64,000 nt of DNA from Obscuribacter phosphatis_A. Its GTDB lineage: Bacteria > Cyanobacteriota > Vampirovibrionia > Obscuribacterales > Obscuribacteraceae. The stretch lies in NCBI GenBank assembly GCA_017303615.1, contig JAFLCK010000018.1:41515-105514 (forward strand), given 5' to 3'. Both the position numbers and the translations under genes were made by a program. The notes below the pieces were generated by a model. It was not told the DNA's origin. It ran no database searches and saw only the letters and a program-made list of their open reading frames with translations. Within the stretch, counting starts at the first letter, position 1, and every line of letters starts with the position of its first letter. Below, piece by piece: positions 16,403 to 25,616 of this stretch.

Positions 16403-18598
16403 TCAAGAATCTGCTTTGAGCAAATCGCCATACTGCAAATAAATCTTGCCCCGGTTGCGCGCCTCATCTAATGTAAGCTCGCAGGCGCCTAAAAGTGAAT
16501 TGAGATTGGTGAAATCTTCAGGAATAGAGGCGGAGGCAAAAGTAAGCGAAAGTTTACGGCCGTCCATTCCGGTCAGCGCAGTCTCGGTCAAATATTTGGT
16601 GATTTTCTTGACGAAGACCTTAGCACCGGCGGGACCGGTATCGGGCAACATTATGGCAAAGTCGTAAGCTTCATAATGCCCAACCACATCGGTATGCCTC
16701 TTCTTGGCGGTGATGCGCCTGGCGGCATCGGCTACAGCCGAACCAGGCAAGACCCTGCGTTTGACACCACCCTCGGTGACAACTTCGTCGCGCATTTCAA
16801 AGAGCACCACAGAAAGAGTACCGCGGCTTCTATAAATGCGAAAAAACTCTTCTTCTAGGAAATACAGAAAAGCAGGATAGATAAAGAGACCGGTATCTTC
16901 TCTTCTCAGGCTCATCATCACAGACTGAATGAGCGTACCGTCTATTTTCTTAGGAATTACGGTGAGTTGTTTCGGCGCCACCGAGGCAGGAGCATTAGAA
17001 ATATCGACCAACTCAAAAGAAACCATGTGATAGATTGCTTCAACCAGCTTTAGCCTAGGCATTTTTGACGACTTAGCCAGATCGGCTAAAGTCTGCTTGC
17101 CATCAAGTTTGATATAAATGCCGGCCATAACCTCGGGGTCCATGGGCGCTTCATGGGCGGCAATCTGCAAGAACTGCGCCTTGGTCAAACTAGCATCGGC
17201 TCTCACAAAAGTAGAATTAGCCGACATACCATAATCTTGCAATTCCTTGACTAGATGAGCCATCTGCCGATGATTAGCGAGCAAAACTTCTGCCGGGGTC
17301 TCCACAGTGCGCTTCATACCCACTGTCGAAATACCGGTTGAAAGAGAGAAATTACCATCGCCCAAGAGAAGAATCTCAGTGAGAGCCTCATCGCCGGTCA
17401 ATTCTCCAAGCATAGCTTGCAAGACTTCACCTTGGTTTAAGTAAAGCACAGCCGAAGCATCTTTAGTATCGACTCGCAGCCTGCCGCTCACTCTAGCGCC
17501 CTTATATTGCTTGAGCAACTTGATCAAAGAAATACTCTTCAAATCACCTTGTTCTGGTACTGCCGGTCTATCATCTGAAGATCGGTTATCTGCAGGTCTA
17601 TCTTGAGCAGAAGCGGGTCTCTGCCCGGTCTGCTTGTCCGGTTGCGGCTGGGAAGAAGGCTGTGGCTGGGGAGCCGGCTGTGGTCTAGGAGCTTCTAGCG
17701 GTGGAGTAACCTGGCGAAAAGATTCTTGCACAGGGTTGGGGAATGGAGCTTGTGAAGGCGGCACGGCATGAGGTTGCGCCGGAGCCTGATTCGCACTCGA
17801 ATTGGAGCCCGCACTAGGGCTTGGGAAAGAGTTAGAGCTAGGGACAGAGTCAGCTGGTTTCTGCGACTCTACTCGTCTTGGCCTTTCGATTTCCTTAAAA
17901 TAATTCGGCGGAGGTGAATTAGCGCCAGACTGGCTCTGGTTGGGCGAGACAGCCGGACCCAGTGCTGATGATGGTCCTGATGCTGGCGCTGACCCTGGTG
18001 TCGGCGGTGGTGTCACGGACCTTTCCGGCATAACTGGAGCCGGTATTGTATTTGGCACTGGAGCTGGATTAGGAGTTGGATTTTGAGTTGTTCTGGAGTC
18101 TGGCTCAGGATCTGGTATTGGTCTAAACTCAGCCGTAACCGGTCGCTCTACCGGACGAGAAGGTCTGGCAGGCTCAATTGTCACTGCTTTGTCAGCTTTC
18201 TCAGAATTTTGAGCAGACTGACTCTGCGCTTGCAATTTATCTAGAGCGGTATTGCGAGCCTCTCTTGTACGGTTTAATCTTGAAACGTCATCAGGACGAG
18301 TAGCCGCCGATGAAGCTCCTTGCACAGCGTTCAAGACTTGGTTATAGACCATCAGAATGTCATGCCCGACACATTGGCAAAGTTCAATCTTGCGCCCGGC
18401 TTTCTCGCAGTAGAGTTGCCAAATCAGCTTGCGCTCTTTTAAGGTGCTTACCACTTCCAGCGTGATTAGCAAATTATCGGCGTTGCGCCAGCTGGCATAC
18501 TGCTTCTCGCCGCCCTTCTGGACAGCCTTTGAGAGCATCTGGTGCAAGACCGGAATATCCGGCGCATTGCGTAGTTGCATGCCGCCTTTTTTGATCAT
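16403..18598 (-). CDS. DUF4388 (PATAN-like) protein with degenerate GGDEF domain
   Basis: It has 731 residues. An N-terminal domain (1-100) is followed by a long Pro/Ser/Gln-rich disordered linker (about 120-345). A DUF4388 domain comes next (about 350-460; KSISLIKLLKQYKG, GRLRVDTKDASAVLYLNQGEV), a winged-helix-like stretch (about 480-560) and a C-terminal GGDEF-like fold (about 580-725). The signature GG(D/E)EF is replaced by HYEAYDF, so it should not make cyclic di-GMP. DUF4388 proteins are associated with gliding, signalling and GTPase control. Its start lies 4 bp after the rlpA stop, so it is co-transcribed with rlpA. Confidence 0.85.
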   Translation of the reverse strand: MIKKGGMQLRNAPDIPVLHQMLSKAVQKGGEKQYASWRNADNLLITLEVVSTLKERKLIWQLYCEKAGRKIELCQCVGHDILMVYNQVLNAVQGASSAATRPDDVSRLNRTREARNTALDKLQAQSQSAQNSEKADKAVTIEPARPSRPVERPVTAEFRPIPDPEPDSRTTQNPTPNPAPVPNTIPAPVMPERSVTPPPTPGSAPASGPSSALGPAVSPNQSQSGANSPPPNYFKEIERPRRVESQKPADSVPSSNSFPSPSAGSNSSANQAPAQPHAVPPSQAPFPNPVQESFRQVTPPLEAPRPQPAPQPQPSSQPQPDKQTGQRPASAQDRPADNRSSDDRPAVPEQGDLKSISLIKLLKQYKGARVSGRLRVDTKDASAVLYLNQGEVLQAMLGELTGDEALTEILLLGDGNFSLSTGISTVGMKRTVETPAEVLLANHRQMAHLVKELQDYGMSANSTFVRADASLTKAQFLQIAAHEAPMDPEVMAGIYIKLDGKQTLADLAKSSKMPRLKLVEAIYHMVSFELVDISNAPASVAPKQLTVIPKKIDGTLIQSVMMSLRREDTGLFIYPAFLYFLEEEFFRIYRSRGTLSVVLFEMRDEVVTEGGVKRRVLPGSAVADAARRITAKKRHTDVVGHYEAYDFAIMLPDTGPAGAKVFVKKITKYLTETALTGMDGRKLSLTFASASIPEDFTNLNSLLGACELTLDEARNRGKIYLQYGDLLKADS

Positions 18599-18602
18599 AA
18601 CT

Positions 18603-19211
18603 CTATTCCGACTTGTCTAAGATGGTGCAAGCCACTTGCACCGTGCCGGCTCTCAGCATGCCCAATTGACTTGCTGCAGCATGTGAAAGGTCGATAACTT
18701 TAGATGGAGTAAAGGGTCCTCGGTCGTTAATCACAACAACACAACTAGTGCCGTTCACCTTATTGGTCACTTTTACTTTAGTGCCGAAAGGCAAGGTGCG
18801 ATGTGCCGCCGTCATTCTTTCACGGTGTAGAACATGACCCGAAGCTGTTTTCTTGCCATAAAAGCTGTGATGATAATAGTCGGCCCAACCTGTGAAATGA
18901 GGCTTTTCAATGCCTTTGACAGAGCTCTGTCCTTTGGCGGCTTGCAGAGAATTCTTGCTCTCTCTAGCCTCTAGCTGTTTCTCAGATGCTGCAGGTTTTA
19001 CTGCAAAATTCGAAACTTCACTGCAATTAATTGCACCGGCCTCTTTAAATGAGAAATGCTCAGGGCCTATGGCATCGGCAAACTCTTCTGCTGTAGCCTC
19101 AATCTGCTCTATTTGCGCCTGGGCAGCAGAACAGAAATAAAAGCTCAAGCTCAAAAGAACTGCTGAGAGCCGAAGCGGCATATTCAAGCTAGGGAAACAA
19201 GGTCTTGACAA
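18603..19211 (-). CDS. rlpA: RlpA-like septal/cell-wall protein (double-psi beta-barrel)
   Basis: It has up to 202 residues; the ATG at 19181 (MPLRLSAVLL) is an equally good start that puts the signal peptide at the N-terminus. After a cleavable-looking signal (…AAQAQ) comes a variable region. The C-terminal RlpA domain (about 105-200) shows GWADYYHHSFYGKKTASG, TAAHRTLPFGTKVKV and INDRGPF...VIDLSHAAA. RlpA proteins bind or cleave naked glycan strands at septa. This one lacks a SPOR domain and the signal has no lipobox. It is upstream of the DUF4388 gene (4-bp gap) and 31 bp after the 2H gene, making a three-gene unit. Confidence 0.9.
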   Translation of the reverse strand: MSRPCFPSLNMPLRLSAVLLSLSFYFCSAAQAQIEQIEATAEEFADAIGPEHFSFKEAGAINCSEVSNFAVKPAASEKQLEARESKNSLQAAKGQSSVKGIEKPHFTGWADYYHHSFYGKKTASGHVLHRERMTAAHRTLPFGTKVKVTNKVNGTSCVVVINDRGPFTPSKVIDLSHAAASQLGMLRAGTVQVACTILDKSE

Positions 19212-19242
19212 GACTCCTCCTGCTTTGCTCCCCTATACTACC

Positions 19243-19842
19243 TCAGATCCGTCGGAGCATTACTCCTGTAGTGTTAGATAGAGCCAAGCCAAGGCTAAAA
19301 TCTCTGCTCCCGAAAAAGTGCCGAAAATCAACTGGGTTTGGCATTTCAATAGTTTCCCCTGCCAGCCGAGCCAAAGTCAGGTGAGGGAAGTAATCTTCAG
19401 GCAGGGTAAGCGGTGTATAGCCCAACTGCTTAAGCTTTTCAAAGTAGAACTGCTGCAATTCAAGAAGGGCAGGGTTAATGGCAACTGCCAAACCGACCGT
19501 GCAGGTCGCAGCATTGTGGGGTGTGGCGGCAGCAACCGAAGCCCTTTGCCCCCTCCCTGACCGCAAATAAAAATGGTCAAATTTAAGTTGAAAGATTCTA
19601 TCTTTGTCTGTCCCTAATGAAAAATCCGGAAGTTCAACCGAAATATCTCCGTTTAGAACCTTCGAAATAGTAGGCCCCTGAAACTGACAGACTGTCACAT
19701 GAGGCAAACAATTCGCTCCCAACAGATAGTCAGTGAATTGGTCGGCGAAGTACTGACGAGCAAATTCGGTAACCAATTCGGAAAAATCAGCCTGGCAGGG
19801 CGTGAGCACCAAATTAAAGCGGGAAGGTTGCAGGTCGATCAA
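19243..19842 (-). CDS. 2H-phosphoesterase superfamily protein (2'-5' RNA ligase-like)
   Basis: It has 199 residues. The two HxT motifs that define the superfamily are present as PHVTVCQF (about 47-54) and PHLTLARL (about 152-159), each on a beta strand in the two symmetrical lobes. Members act on 2',3'-cyclic phosphates or 2'-5' linkages in RNA or small nucleotides. The length is normal. It is the first gene of a likely unit with rlpA and the DUF4388 gene. Which substrate it uses cannot be read from the sequence. Confidence 0.83.
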   Translation of the reverse strand: MIDLQPSRFNLVLTPCQADFSELVTEFARQYFADQFTDYLLGANCLPHVTVCQFQGPTISKVLNGDISVELPDFSLGTDKDRIFQLKFDHFYLRSGRGQRASVAAATPHNAATCTVGLAVAINPALLELQQFYFEKLKQLGYTPLTLPEDYFPHLTLARLAGETIEMPNPVDFRHFFGSRDFSLGLALSNTTGVMLRRI

Positions 19843-19954
19843 GAGAATTGCCTATAACTTGCTCTTTAGTAGCATTTCAGTAACTTCCCTATGGTATTTC
19901 AGCATGGTGCAATAGAAAATACCTAAACTTCTGAACTTATCCGCCGAGATTACT

Positions 19955-20899
19955 ATGACCGAAAATACAAGAACCAAGTTATTTAGACTAACAGTCTTTT
20001 CGCTGGCAGCAGCCTCGCTTATCGCTTGCAGCAAAAGTAGCGGCGAAACAAAAGAAGGCCAACTGTTGAGCACCAGTGCACCAGCCCAGGGCGCCCAAAG
20101 CAGCGCCGAACCGGGCAAAACTGAACCAGGTCAAATTGAACCAGGCTCTATAGTTCCTGGTCAAATCGTCCAAGGCAATCCAGAACCAGGAGGGATAATG
20201 GGCGAACCAGGCTGTTCAACTGGAGCCGAGCCCGGGGCCGCCGACTCAAGCCCTGGCTGGGCCGGTCCAGATAGCGGTACACCGCCGCCGGTCTATACTC
20301 CTCCTAGCGCTTCTGGCACCGGTCCAGATACCCCTGTTTCATCAGAGGGAACAGTCTCATCGGGAGATGCCACAGTATCTGTCGAAAACACAGGACCCCA
20401 GCATGAATGGACAAGAGAAGAAATGCTTCTCGCTAGGCCGATGCCTATGTCGAAAGAAGAACGAGACTTCGCCTTCAGTCATAAGGCACCTGAGACAATT
20501 AGAACCTGGACCCTGGGCGAGTTCCAAGAATACACAAAGAATCCGCTCGGGGCCAGAGACATGATCAGCGAGGGAACGCGCTGGATCTCGCTAAGACGTT
20601 CTCTCAGCGGTCAATTGCAGTTCAGCAAAGAGTTTCTCGGTCGCAAGAAAATCAACCCACCACCTCGCCCCAAACGCATCACCAACGCCGACGGCTCGCA
20701 GAGCCCCGACCCTGAGTTTCTCACCGACAATTCAGTCTTTGCACCAGCTCGCAGCGCTGAAACCTTTGAAAAGCTGAAGACCTGCCGCCAGGATATATCT
20801 GACTTGTGTAAAGAACTAGAGCTAATACACAACCAGGCCGCTAAGAAAGGTCGTTTACAAGCACTTGAAAATGCAATATCAAATATCGAATGGGAATAA
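19955..20899 (+). CDS. Putative lipoprotein with Pro/Gly-rich repeats
   Basis: It has 314 residues. A signal peptide ends in a lipobox, ASLIAC, with Cys25 as the lipidated residue. A low-complexity segment (about 50-135) is built of EPGQI/EPGSI/VPGQI-like five-residue repeats and Ser/Pro/Gly. The C-terminal part (about 145-314) is charged and helical with conserved-looking Trp and Arg residues; no family recognised. It lies 38 bp before the kinase at 20938 on the same strand, so the two are likely expressed together. It could be an envelope partner or sensor for that kinase (inference). Confidence 0.8.
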   Translation: MTENTRTKLFRLTVFSLAAASLIACSKSSGETKEGQLLSTSAPAQGAQSSAEPGKTEPGQIEPGSIVPGQIVQGNPEPGGIMGEPGCSTGAEPGAADSSPGWAGPDSGTPPPVYTPPSASGTGPDTPVSSEGTVSSGDATVSVENTGPQHEWTREEMLLARPMPMSKEERDFAFSHKAPETIRTWTLGEFQEYTKNPLGARDMISEGTRWISLRRSLSGQLQFSKEFLGRKKINPPPRPKRITNADGSQSPDPEFLTDNSVFAPARSAETFEKLKTCRQDISDLCKELELIHNQAAKKGRLQALENAISNIEWE

Positions 20900-20937
20900 T
20901 AGATAAGTAATAGCTCGAATAAGGCACATAGATAAAA

Positions 20938-23100
20938 ATGTCTACAGGCTCACAAGAAGCAGCCCGCACCAGCGGAGGACAGGGAGAATTCGGTCCTGGT
21001 GCCTTGATTGGGGGCTCTTACCGCCTTATCAATTTTATCGGTGCCGGCGCCATGGGCGATGTCTACAAAGCCAAACACGAGATGATGCCTCGTGAATACG
21101 CCCTCAAGATTCTCAACGAAAATCAGGTCACCGAAAATGCTTGGCGCCGCTTTCAACTAGAGGCGCAGGCTATCGCCAAGCTGAATCACAAGAGCATAGT
21201 ATCGATTCACAACTTTGGTATTCACAACGGCAGTAAGCCATTCTATGTGATGGAACTGCTCGAGGGGGAATCGCTATTCGACCGACTGAACCGCTGCGAA
21301 TTTCTCAAAGTGGCAGAGGCTTTGCCCATTTTCATCGAGCTTTGCGATGCCTTCGGCTATGCCCACAAACAAGGCATTATTCACCGCGATATCAAGCCAC
21401 AAAACATTATCTTGCTCAACAAGCCAGAACTGGGCAGTGCCATAAGAATAGTGGATTTTGGCATTGCCAAACTAACCCAAACCACCGATCCCCAAAATCA
21501 AAATCTAACCCGCATGGGTGAAGTATTTGGATCGCCTTTCTACATGAGCCCTGAACAGACCATGGGTCAGAGGGTCGATAGTCGTTCCGACATTTATTCA
21601 CTTGGCTGCACTCTCTACGAAACTCTTGTTTCTATGCCGCCTTTGCGAGGTCGCAATTCAACAGAGACAATGATCTTGCATCAAACTAAGATACCGCCCA
21701 TGCTAAAAGAAGCCTCCGACGCCCAAACATTCTCAGACGGTATCGAATATTTGGTTGCGAAAATGCTGGCCAAAGCTCCATCTGATCGTTACCAAACCAT
21801 GGAAGCGGTGAAGCACGACCTCGAACTTCTGCAGCAAGGCAAAGACCTAAACACTGTCAGTTATTATGCCGCTCCATCACCACGCCGCAGCACTCAGAGA
21901 ATAGAAGCGCAAGTGGAAGAGCGTGGTAACTTGCGCGAAGAACTGAGCGAATCTAGTCAATATACTGTGCCACCCAGTGGTAATAGGTTGTTGCCGGTGT
22001 TCATAATAGCTGGAATAGTTTTGACTTTCGCTGCAGTCGGATTTATAGGCTATAACTATCTCATTTCTAGCAAAACAAAAACGACGTCCAAACTTCCTCA
22101 AATCAATATCTCTGAAGATGTAGAGCAACTAACCGCAACGCCGAATCCTCTGAACGACGAATCAGGGTTAGAAGTCTCGAAGTCAGATCCCTCAAGTTAT
22201 CTAAAGAAGCCATTTCCATTTGCCAAAATTGTTGATTCAGAGGGAAAGAGACTAAGGGTCTTCTCCTTTCCTAAAGACCTAAGATTCGGTCACCTGAAAA
22301 CAAGAGAAAACATGGGCATGACTAGGGGTGCACTGGGACAGCCGGCTGAATCAAATCCCCGATTTGAGTTCACCGACCATGTAATTCTCACACCCAGCAA
22401 AGCACTTATCGCCAATCCAGAGTTTTTAAAAGGCTTTAGAAATGGCGACATTTATGCAGTAGCTTTCTCCACCGACTTCCAGATCAAAAATGGACTTAGT
22501 CACTTTAGCAAGATTCCAGGACTCAGCGCTCTCATACTTGTGAGATACGCCGATATGGGTGCTGGGATTGTGAAGACGCTCAGAGAATTCTCCTCAATAA
22601 AAGAGCTTTGGATCAGTGATAGCAGTTTAAACCTAGGCACACTGAGCGGCTCAGATCTTCCACAATCGCTTGAGTTGCTTGCAATTTCAAATCCAGCTAA
22701 ACCTTTCGTACTCTTCCCGACCAAAATTCTGGCGGGAAAGAGCCTGAAGCAGCTCAATTTCGTTGGTCTAGATTTCACCAGGCAAGACTTCAAACATTTT
22801 GGTCAAATCAAAACTCTTGAGGACTTGGAGATATCGAATAGCAGAGCCATTATGACGGGCGCTGAAATTAGGGAACTTGCCAATCTAAAGCAGCTGAAAA
22901 GGCTGACCCTAAGCCGCTCTCAACTAACGAGCGATGCAGAGAAAGAACTGGCTAAATTTAAGCAGCTTAAAAGCCTAACAGTAAGCAGTAAGCAGATCAC
23001 AAGTGAACTTTATGCGAGCGCTAGAAAAGCCGGCTTCAGTATAACTAAGGAAGATGAGCCAAAACCCGAACCCGTTCAACTACCAGCAATGAACTTCTAA
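20938..23100 (+). CDS. Membrane Ser/Thr kinase with LRR-like external domain
   Basis: It has 720 residues. The kinase domain (about 27-300) has all key motifs: IGAGAMGDVYKAK, YALKIL, IHRDIKPQN, VDFGIAK and MSPEQ. A membrane segment lies at about 347-370. The external part has a short module starting LRVFSFPKDLRFG and then leucine-rich-repeat-like units (about 500-700; LKQLKRLTLSRSQLTSDAEKELAKFKQLKSLT split over two turns). The same architecture starts in the partial kinase at 1-1372. LRRs suggest protein or ligand binding outside the cell. A gap of only 38 bp after the lipoprotein gene suggests co-expression. Confidence 0.95.
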   Translation: MSTGSQEAARTSGGQGEFGPGALIGGSYRLINFIGAGAMGDVYKAKHEMMPREYALKILNENQVTENAWRRFQLEAQAIAKLNHKSIVSIHNFGIHNGSKPFYVMELLEGESLFDRLNRCEFLKVAEALPIFIELCDAFGYAHKQGIIHRDIKPQNIILLNKPELGSAIRIVDFGIAKLTQTTDPQNQNLTRMGEVFGSPFYMSPEQTMGQRVDSRSDIYSLGCTLYETLVSMPPLRGRNSTETMILHQTKIPPMLKEASDAQTFSDGIEYLVAKMLAKAPSDRYQTMEAVKHDLELLQQGKDLNTVSYYAAPSPRRSTQRIEAQVEERGNLREELSESSQYTVPPSGNRLLPVFIIAGIVLTFAAVGFIGYNYLISSKTKTTSKLPQINISEDVEQLTATPNPLNDESGLEVSKSDPSSYLKKPFPFAKIVDSEGKRLRVFSFPKDLRFGHLKTRENMGMTRGALGQPAESNPRFEFTDHVILTPSKALIANPEFLKGFRNGDIYAVAFSTDFQIKNGLSHFSKIPGLSALILVRYADMGAGIVKTLREFSSIKELWISDSSLNLGTLSGSDLPQSLELLAISNPAKPFVLFPTKILAGKSLKQLNFVGLDFTRQDFKHFGQIKTLEDLEISNSRAIMTGAEIRELANLKQLKRLTLSRSQLTSDAEKELAKFKQLKSLTVSSKQITSELYASARKAGFSITKEDEPKPEPVQLPAMNF

Positions 23101-23266
23101 TTTTGCACCAGCCAATTGCCGGTATTTGCTGGCATATGCGAAAGCTTGCCGGGAAACAAACCTTCAACTCCTCAACCTGACAACTCCAAAACCACAAAGA
23201 CTAATTTATGATCTCCTCTCAACCGGTATTGTCCGTTTAGAATCAACACCCTAGAGAGGAAGCAAC

Positions 23267-23662
23267 ATGGTAACTCTGGAAGACGCCCGCCGCATTATTG
23301 CAGCCGCCGAAAAGAAAGCCGCTGAAATCGGTCAACCAATGAACATCGCCGTGGCTGACTGCGGCGGCAACCTGGTCGCCCATGTGCGCATGGACGGAGC
23401 ATGGCTTGGCAGCATCGATATCTCGATCAAAAAAGCCTATACATCGAGAGCCTTCGACATCTCCACCAAAGACTTGGCGACGCATAGCCAATCAGGCGGA
23501 CAGTTCTTCGGTATCAACGCCTCGAATGACGGCAAGATCATGATTTTTGCCGGCGGAGTGCCGCTCAAGAAAGATGGCAAAGTAGTCGGCGCTGTAGGCG
23601 TTTCAGGTGGAAGCGGCGAGCAGGATCACGCCGTAGCGGAAGCCGGCGCAGCCGCCTACTAA
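23267..23662 (+). CDS. HbpS/GlcG-like protein (DUF336)
   Basis: It has 131 residues and covers the whole family fold: DARRIIAAAEKKAAEIG, NIAVADCGGNLVAHVRMDGA, KKAYTSRAF and the C-terminal GAVGVSGGSGEQDHAVAEAG. Members bind haem or related cofactors, or act as accessory proteins in diol/glycolate gene clusters. GAGAGGAAG before the ATG is a good ribosome site. It ends 4 bp before asnB, so it begins the 23.3-33.2 kb operon. Confidence 0.9.
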   Translation: MVTLEDARRIIAAAEKKAAEIGQPMNIAVADCGGNLVAHVRMDGAWLGSIDISIKKAYTSRAFDISTKDLATHSQSGGQFFGINASNDGKIMIFAGGVPLKKDGKVVGAVGVSGGSGEQDHAVAEAGAAAY

Positions 23663-23666
23663 GCGC

Positions 23667-25616
23667 ATGTGCGGCATATTCGCCGTCATCGATCTCAGTC
23701 CCGAACCTAAAGCAGGCTCGGCTAGAGCTATACACGGCGCGGAGGTGCTAAGTGCCCTTCGCGCCATGAGCCATAGAGGACCGGACGGACAGAAATACTG
23801 GCTTTCAGACGACGGCAGACTGGCACTCGGTCACGCCCGACTGGCTATCATCGCCGTAGCAGACGGCGACCAACCTCTAAGCTCAAGCGATGACTCAATC
23901 AAACTCGTTCTAAACGGCGAACTCTACAATCACAAGCAAGAACTAGCGCGGCTGAAAGCCCGCGGTCACCACCCCAAGAGCAGCTCAGATAGTGAGCTTG
24001 CCATTTATCACTACATAGAATCAGGCTTGCACTTTTTCAACGAGCTGAGAGGCGAATTTGCCGGCTGCCTCTATGACTCAAACAAAAACCGCCTGCTCGC
24101 TTTTCGCGACCGCTTCGGTATAAAGCCTCTTTGCTACACGGTCTTCAATAACAAGCTCTATATTGCCTCTGAAGCGAAAGCCCTCTTCGCAGCTGGTGTG
24201 CCTGCTGAAATTGATGAAGAGAGCGTCTTCCATACCCTTAACATGCAATATACTCTGCCGAACCGCACCATATTCAAGAATATCAAGCAGCTAGAGCCGG
24301 GTTCGGCTCTCATGGTCGAGAATGGCACAATCAGACACTTTAGCTATTTCGATCTCAACTATCCGCCGGCGGAAACACCCAAGGCTTTGACCCCCAAAGA
24401 AGAGCAAGCGCTTATCCAAGAGTTTAGAAACTTACTGGAAGAAGCAGTGAAACTGCGCCTGGAAGCAGAGTTTCCGGTGGTGTGCCATCTTTCGGGTGGA
24501 CTTGATTCGGCTTCTGTTTTGGCATTGGCTGCCAAAAATTGCCAAGCCCCGATGAACGCCTTTACTGTTTCTTTTGCCGAAGAAGGCTATGACGAACTTG
24601 CTATAGCCAAAGAAATGGCGCAGCACTGCGGCGCCGCACTACATACGGTGCCAGTTTCAAACCTCGATCTAATAACCAACCTAGAAGACGCCTGCTACCT
24701 CTCTGAAGGACTGGCGATAAATGGACATCTCAGCGCCAAGCACTTGCTCAATAAAGCCATTCACCAGTCTGGTTTTCGCGTCTCACTCACCGGCGAAGGT
24801 TCAGACGAAGTCTTGCTCGGCTATCCACATTTGCGCAGCGATTTGCTGCTTAGCAATGAGAACAATCAAGAACAACAGACAAAAGAAAAACTGGCAAAAC
24901 TACATGCTGAAAACCCCATGTCGCAGGGCATTATGCTAGCGCAGGGAGACAGCCTTTCACTCAAGGCAATAGAGCAAGCACTGGGCTTCCTACCAGCTTA
25001 CCTTAAGGCTAAAGGTACCATGGGTTATAAACTTCTAGCCATGGCCGAACCCACTTTTCTAGAGCAGTTCAACAAAGCAGACGCATATAGAGACCTGATC
25101 GAGCACGTTCCCCTGGCTCAACTGCGCGGCAAGGCACCGCTCTATCAATCGCTCTACTTGTGGAGCAAGACCGCACTGGCAGGCTATATTTTGCGCACCC
25201 TGGGAGACGGCGTCGAGATGGGACAATCACTCGAGGGTCGGCTACCTTTTCTAGACAACAAACTCTTCGACTTCCTGCGCGATCTGCCCATATCTATAAA
25301 AATCAAGGGTGAAACCGAAAAATATATTCTTAAAGAAGCCCTGAAAAACGACCTCACCGAAACAATCTATAAGCGCCACAAGCATCCCTTTGTCGCCCCA
25401 CCGGTTAGCCGCTTTGCAGATCAAAAGACTTTGAACTTCATAAAGGAACGCATTTCAGATCAAAGCTTCAAGTCATTGAAATTCTTTGACCAAAAGAAAC
25501 TGCTGCAATTGCTGGCCAATCTCGACAGCCTCTCAAACGAAGAAAGAGCGGCTCAAGACCCTGTCTTCATGATGGCGCTTTCTTATCAAGCAATCTATTC
25601 GAGGTTCAGTTTATGA
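23667..25616 (+). CDS. asnB: Asparagine synthetase (glutamine-hydrolysing) family
   Basis: It has 649 residues. The N-terminal glutaminase begins MCGIFAV, with Cys2 as nucleophile, followed by SHRGPDG and the RFGIKPL region. The C-terminal synthetase domain has the ATP pyrophosphatase loop LSGGLDSA (about 272-279) and the GEGSDEV segment. It is full length and should be active. The Asn synthetase family is also used in natural-product pathways to form amides; its packing with a methyltransferase and an A-PCP-reductase (start overlap and 1-bp gap) favours that over general asparagine supply, but both are possible. Confidence 0.93.
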   Translation: MCGIFAVIDLSPEPKAGSARAIHGAEVLSALRAMSHRGPDGQKYWLSDDGRLALGHARLAIIAVADGDQPLSSSDDSIKLVLNGELYNHKQELARLKARGHHPKSSSDSELAIYHYIESGLHFFNELRGEFAGCLYDSNKNRLLAFRDRFGIKPLCYTVFNNKLYIASEAKALFAAGVPAEIDEESVFHTLNMQYTLPNRTIFKNIKQLEPGSALMVENGTIRHFSYFDLNYPPAETPKALTPKEEQALIQEFRNLLEEAVKLRLEAEFPVVCHLSGGLDSASVLALAAKNCQAPMNAFTVSFAEEGYDELAIAKEMAQHCGAALHTVPVSNLDLITNLEDACYLSEGLAINGHLSAKHLLNKAIHQSGFRVSLTGEGSDEVLLGYPHLRSDLLLSNENNQEQQTKEKLAKLHAENPMSQGIMLAQGDSLSLKAIEQALGFLPAYLKAKGTMGYKLLAMAEPTFLEQFNKADAYRDLIEHVPLAQLRGKAPLYQSLYLWSKTALAGYILRTLGDGVEMGQSLEGRLPFLDNKLFDFLRDLPISIKIKGETEKYILKEALKNDLTETIYKRHKHPFVAPPVSRFADQKTLNFIKERISDQSFKSLKFFDQKKLLQLLANLDSLSNEERAAQDPVFMMALSYQAIYSRFSL

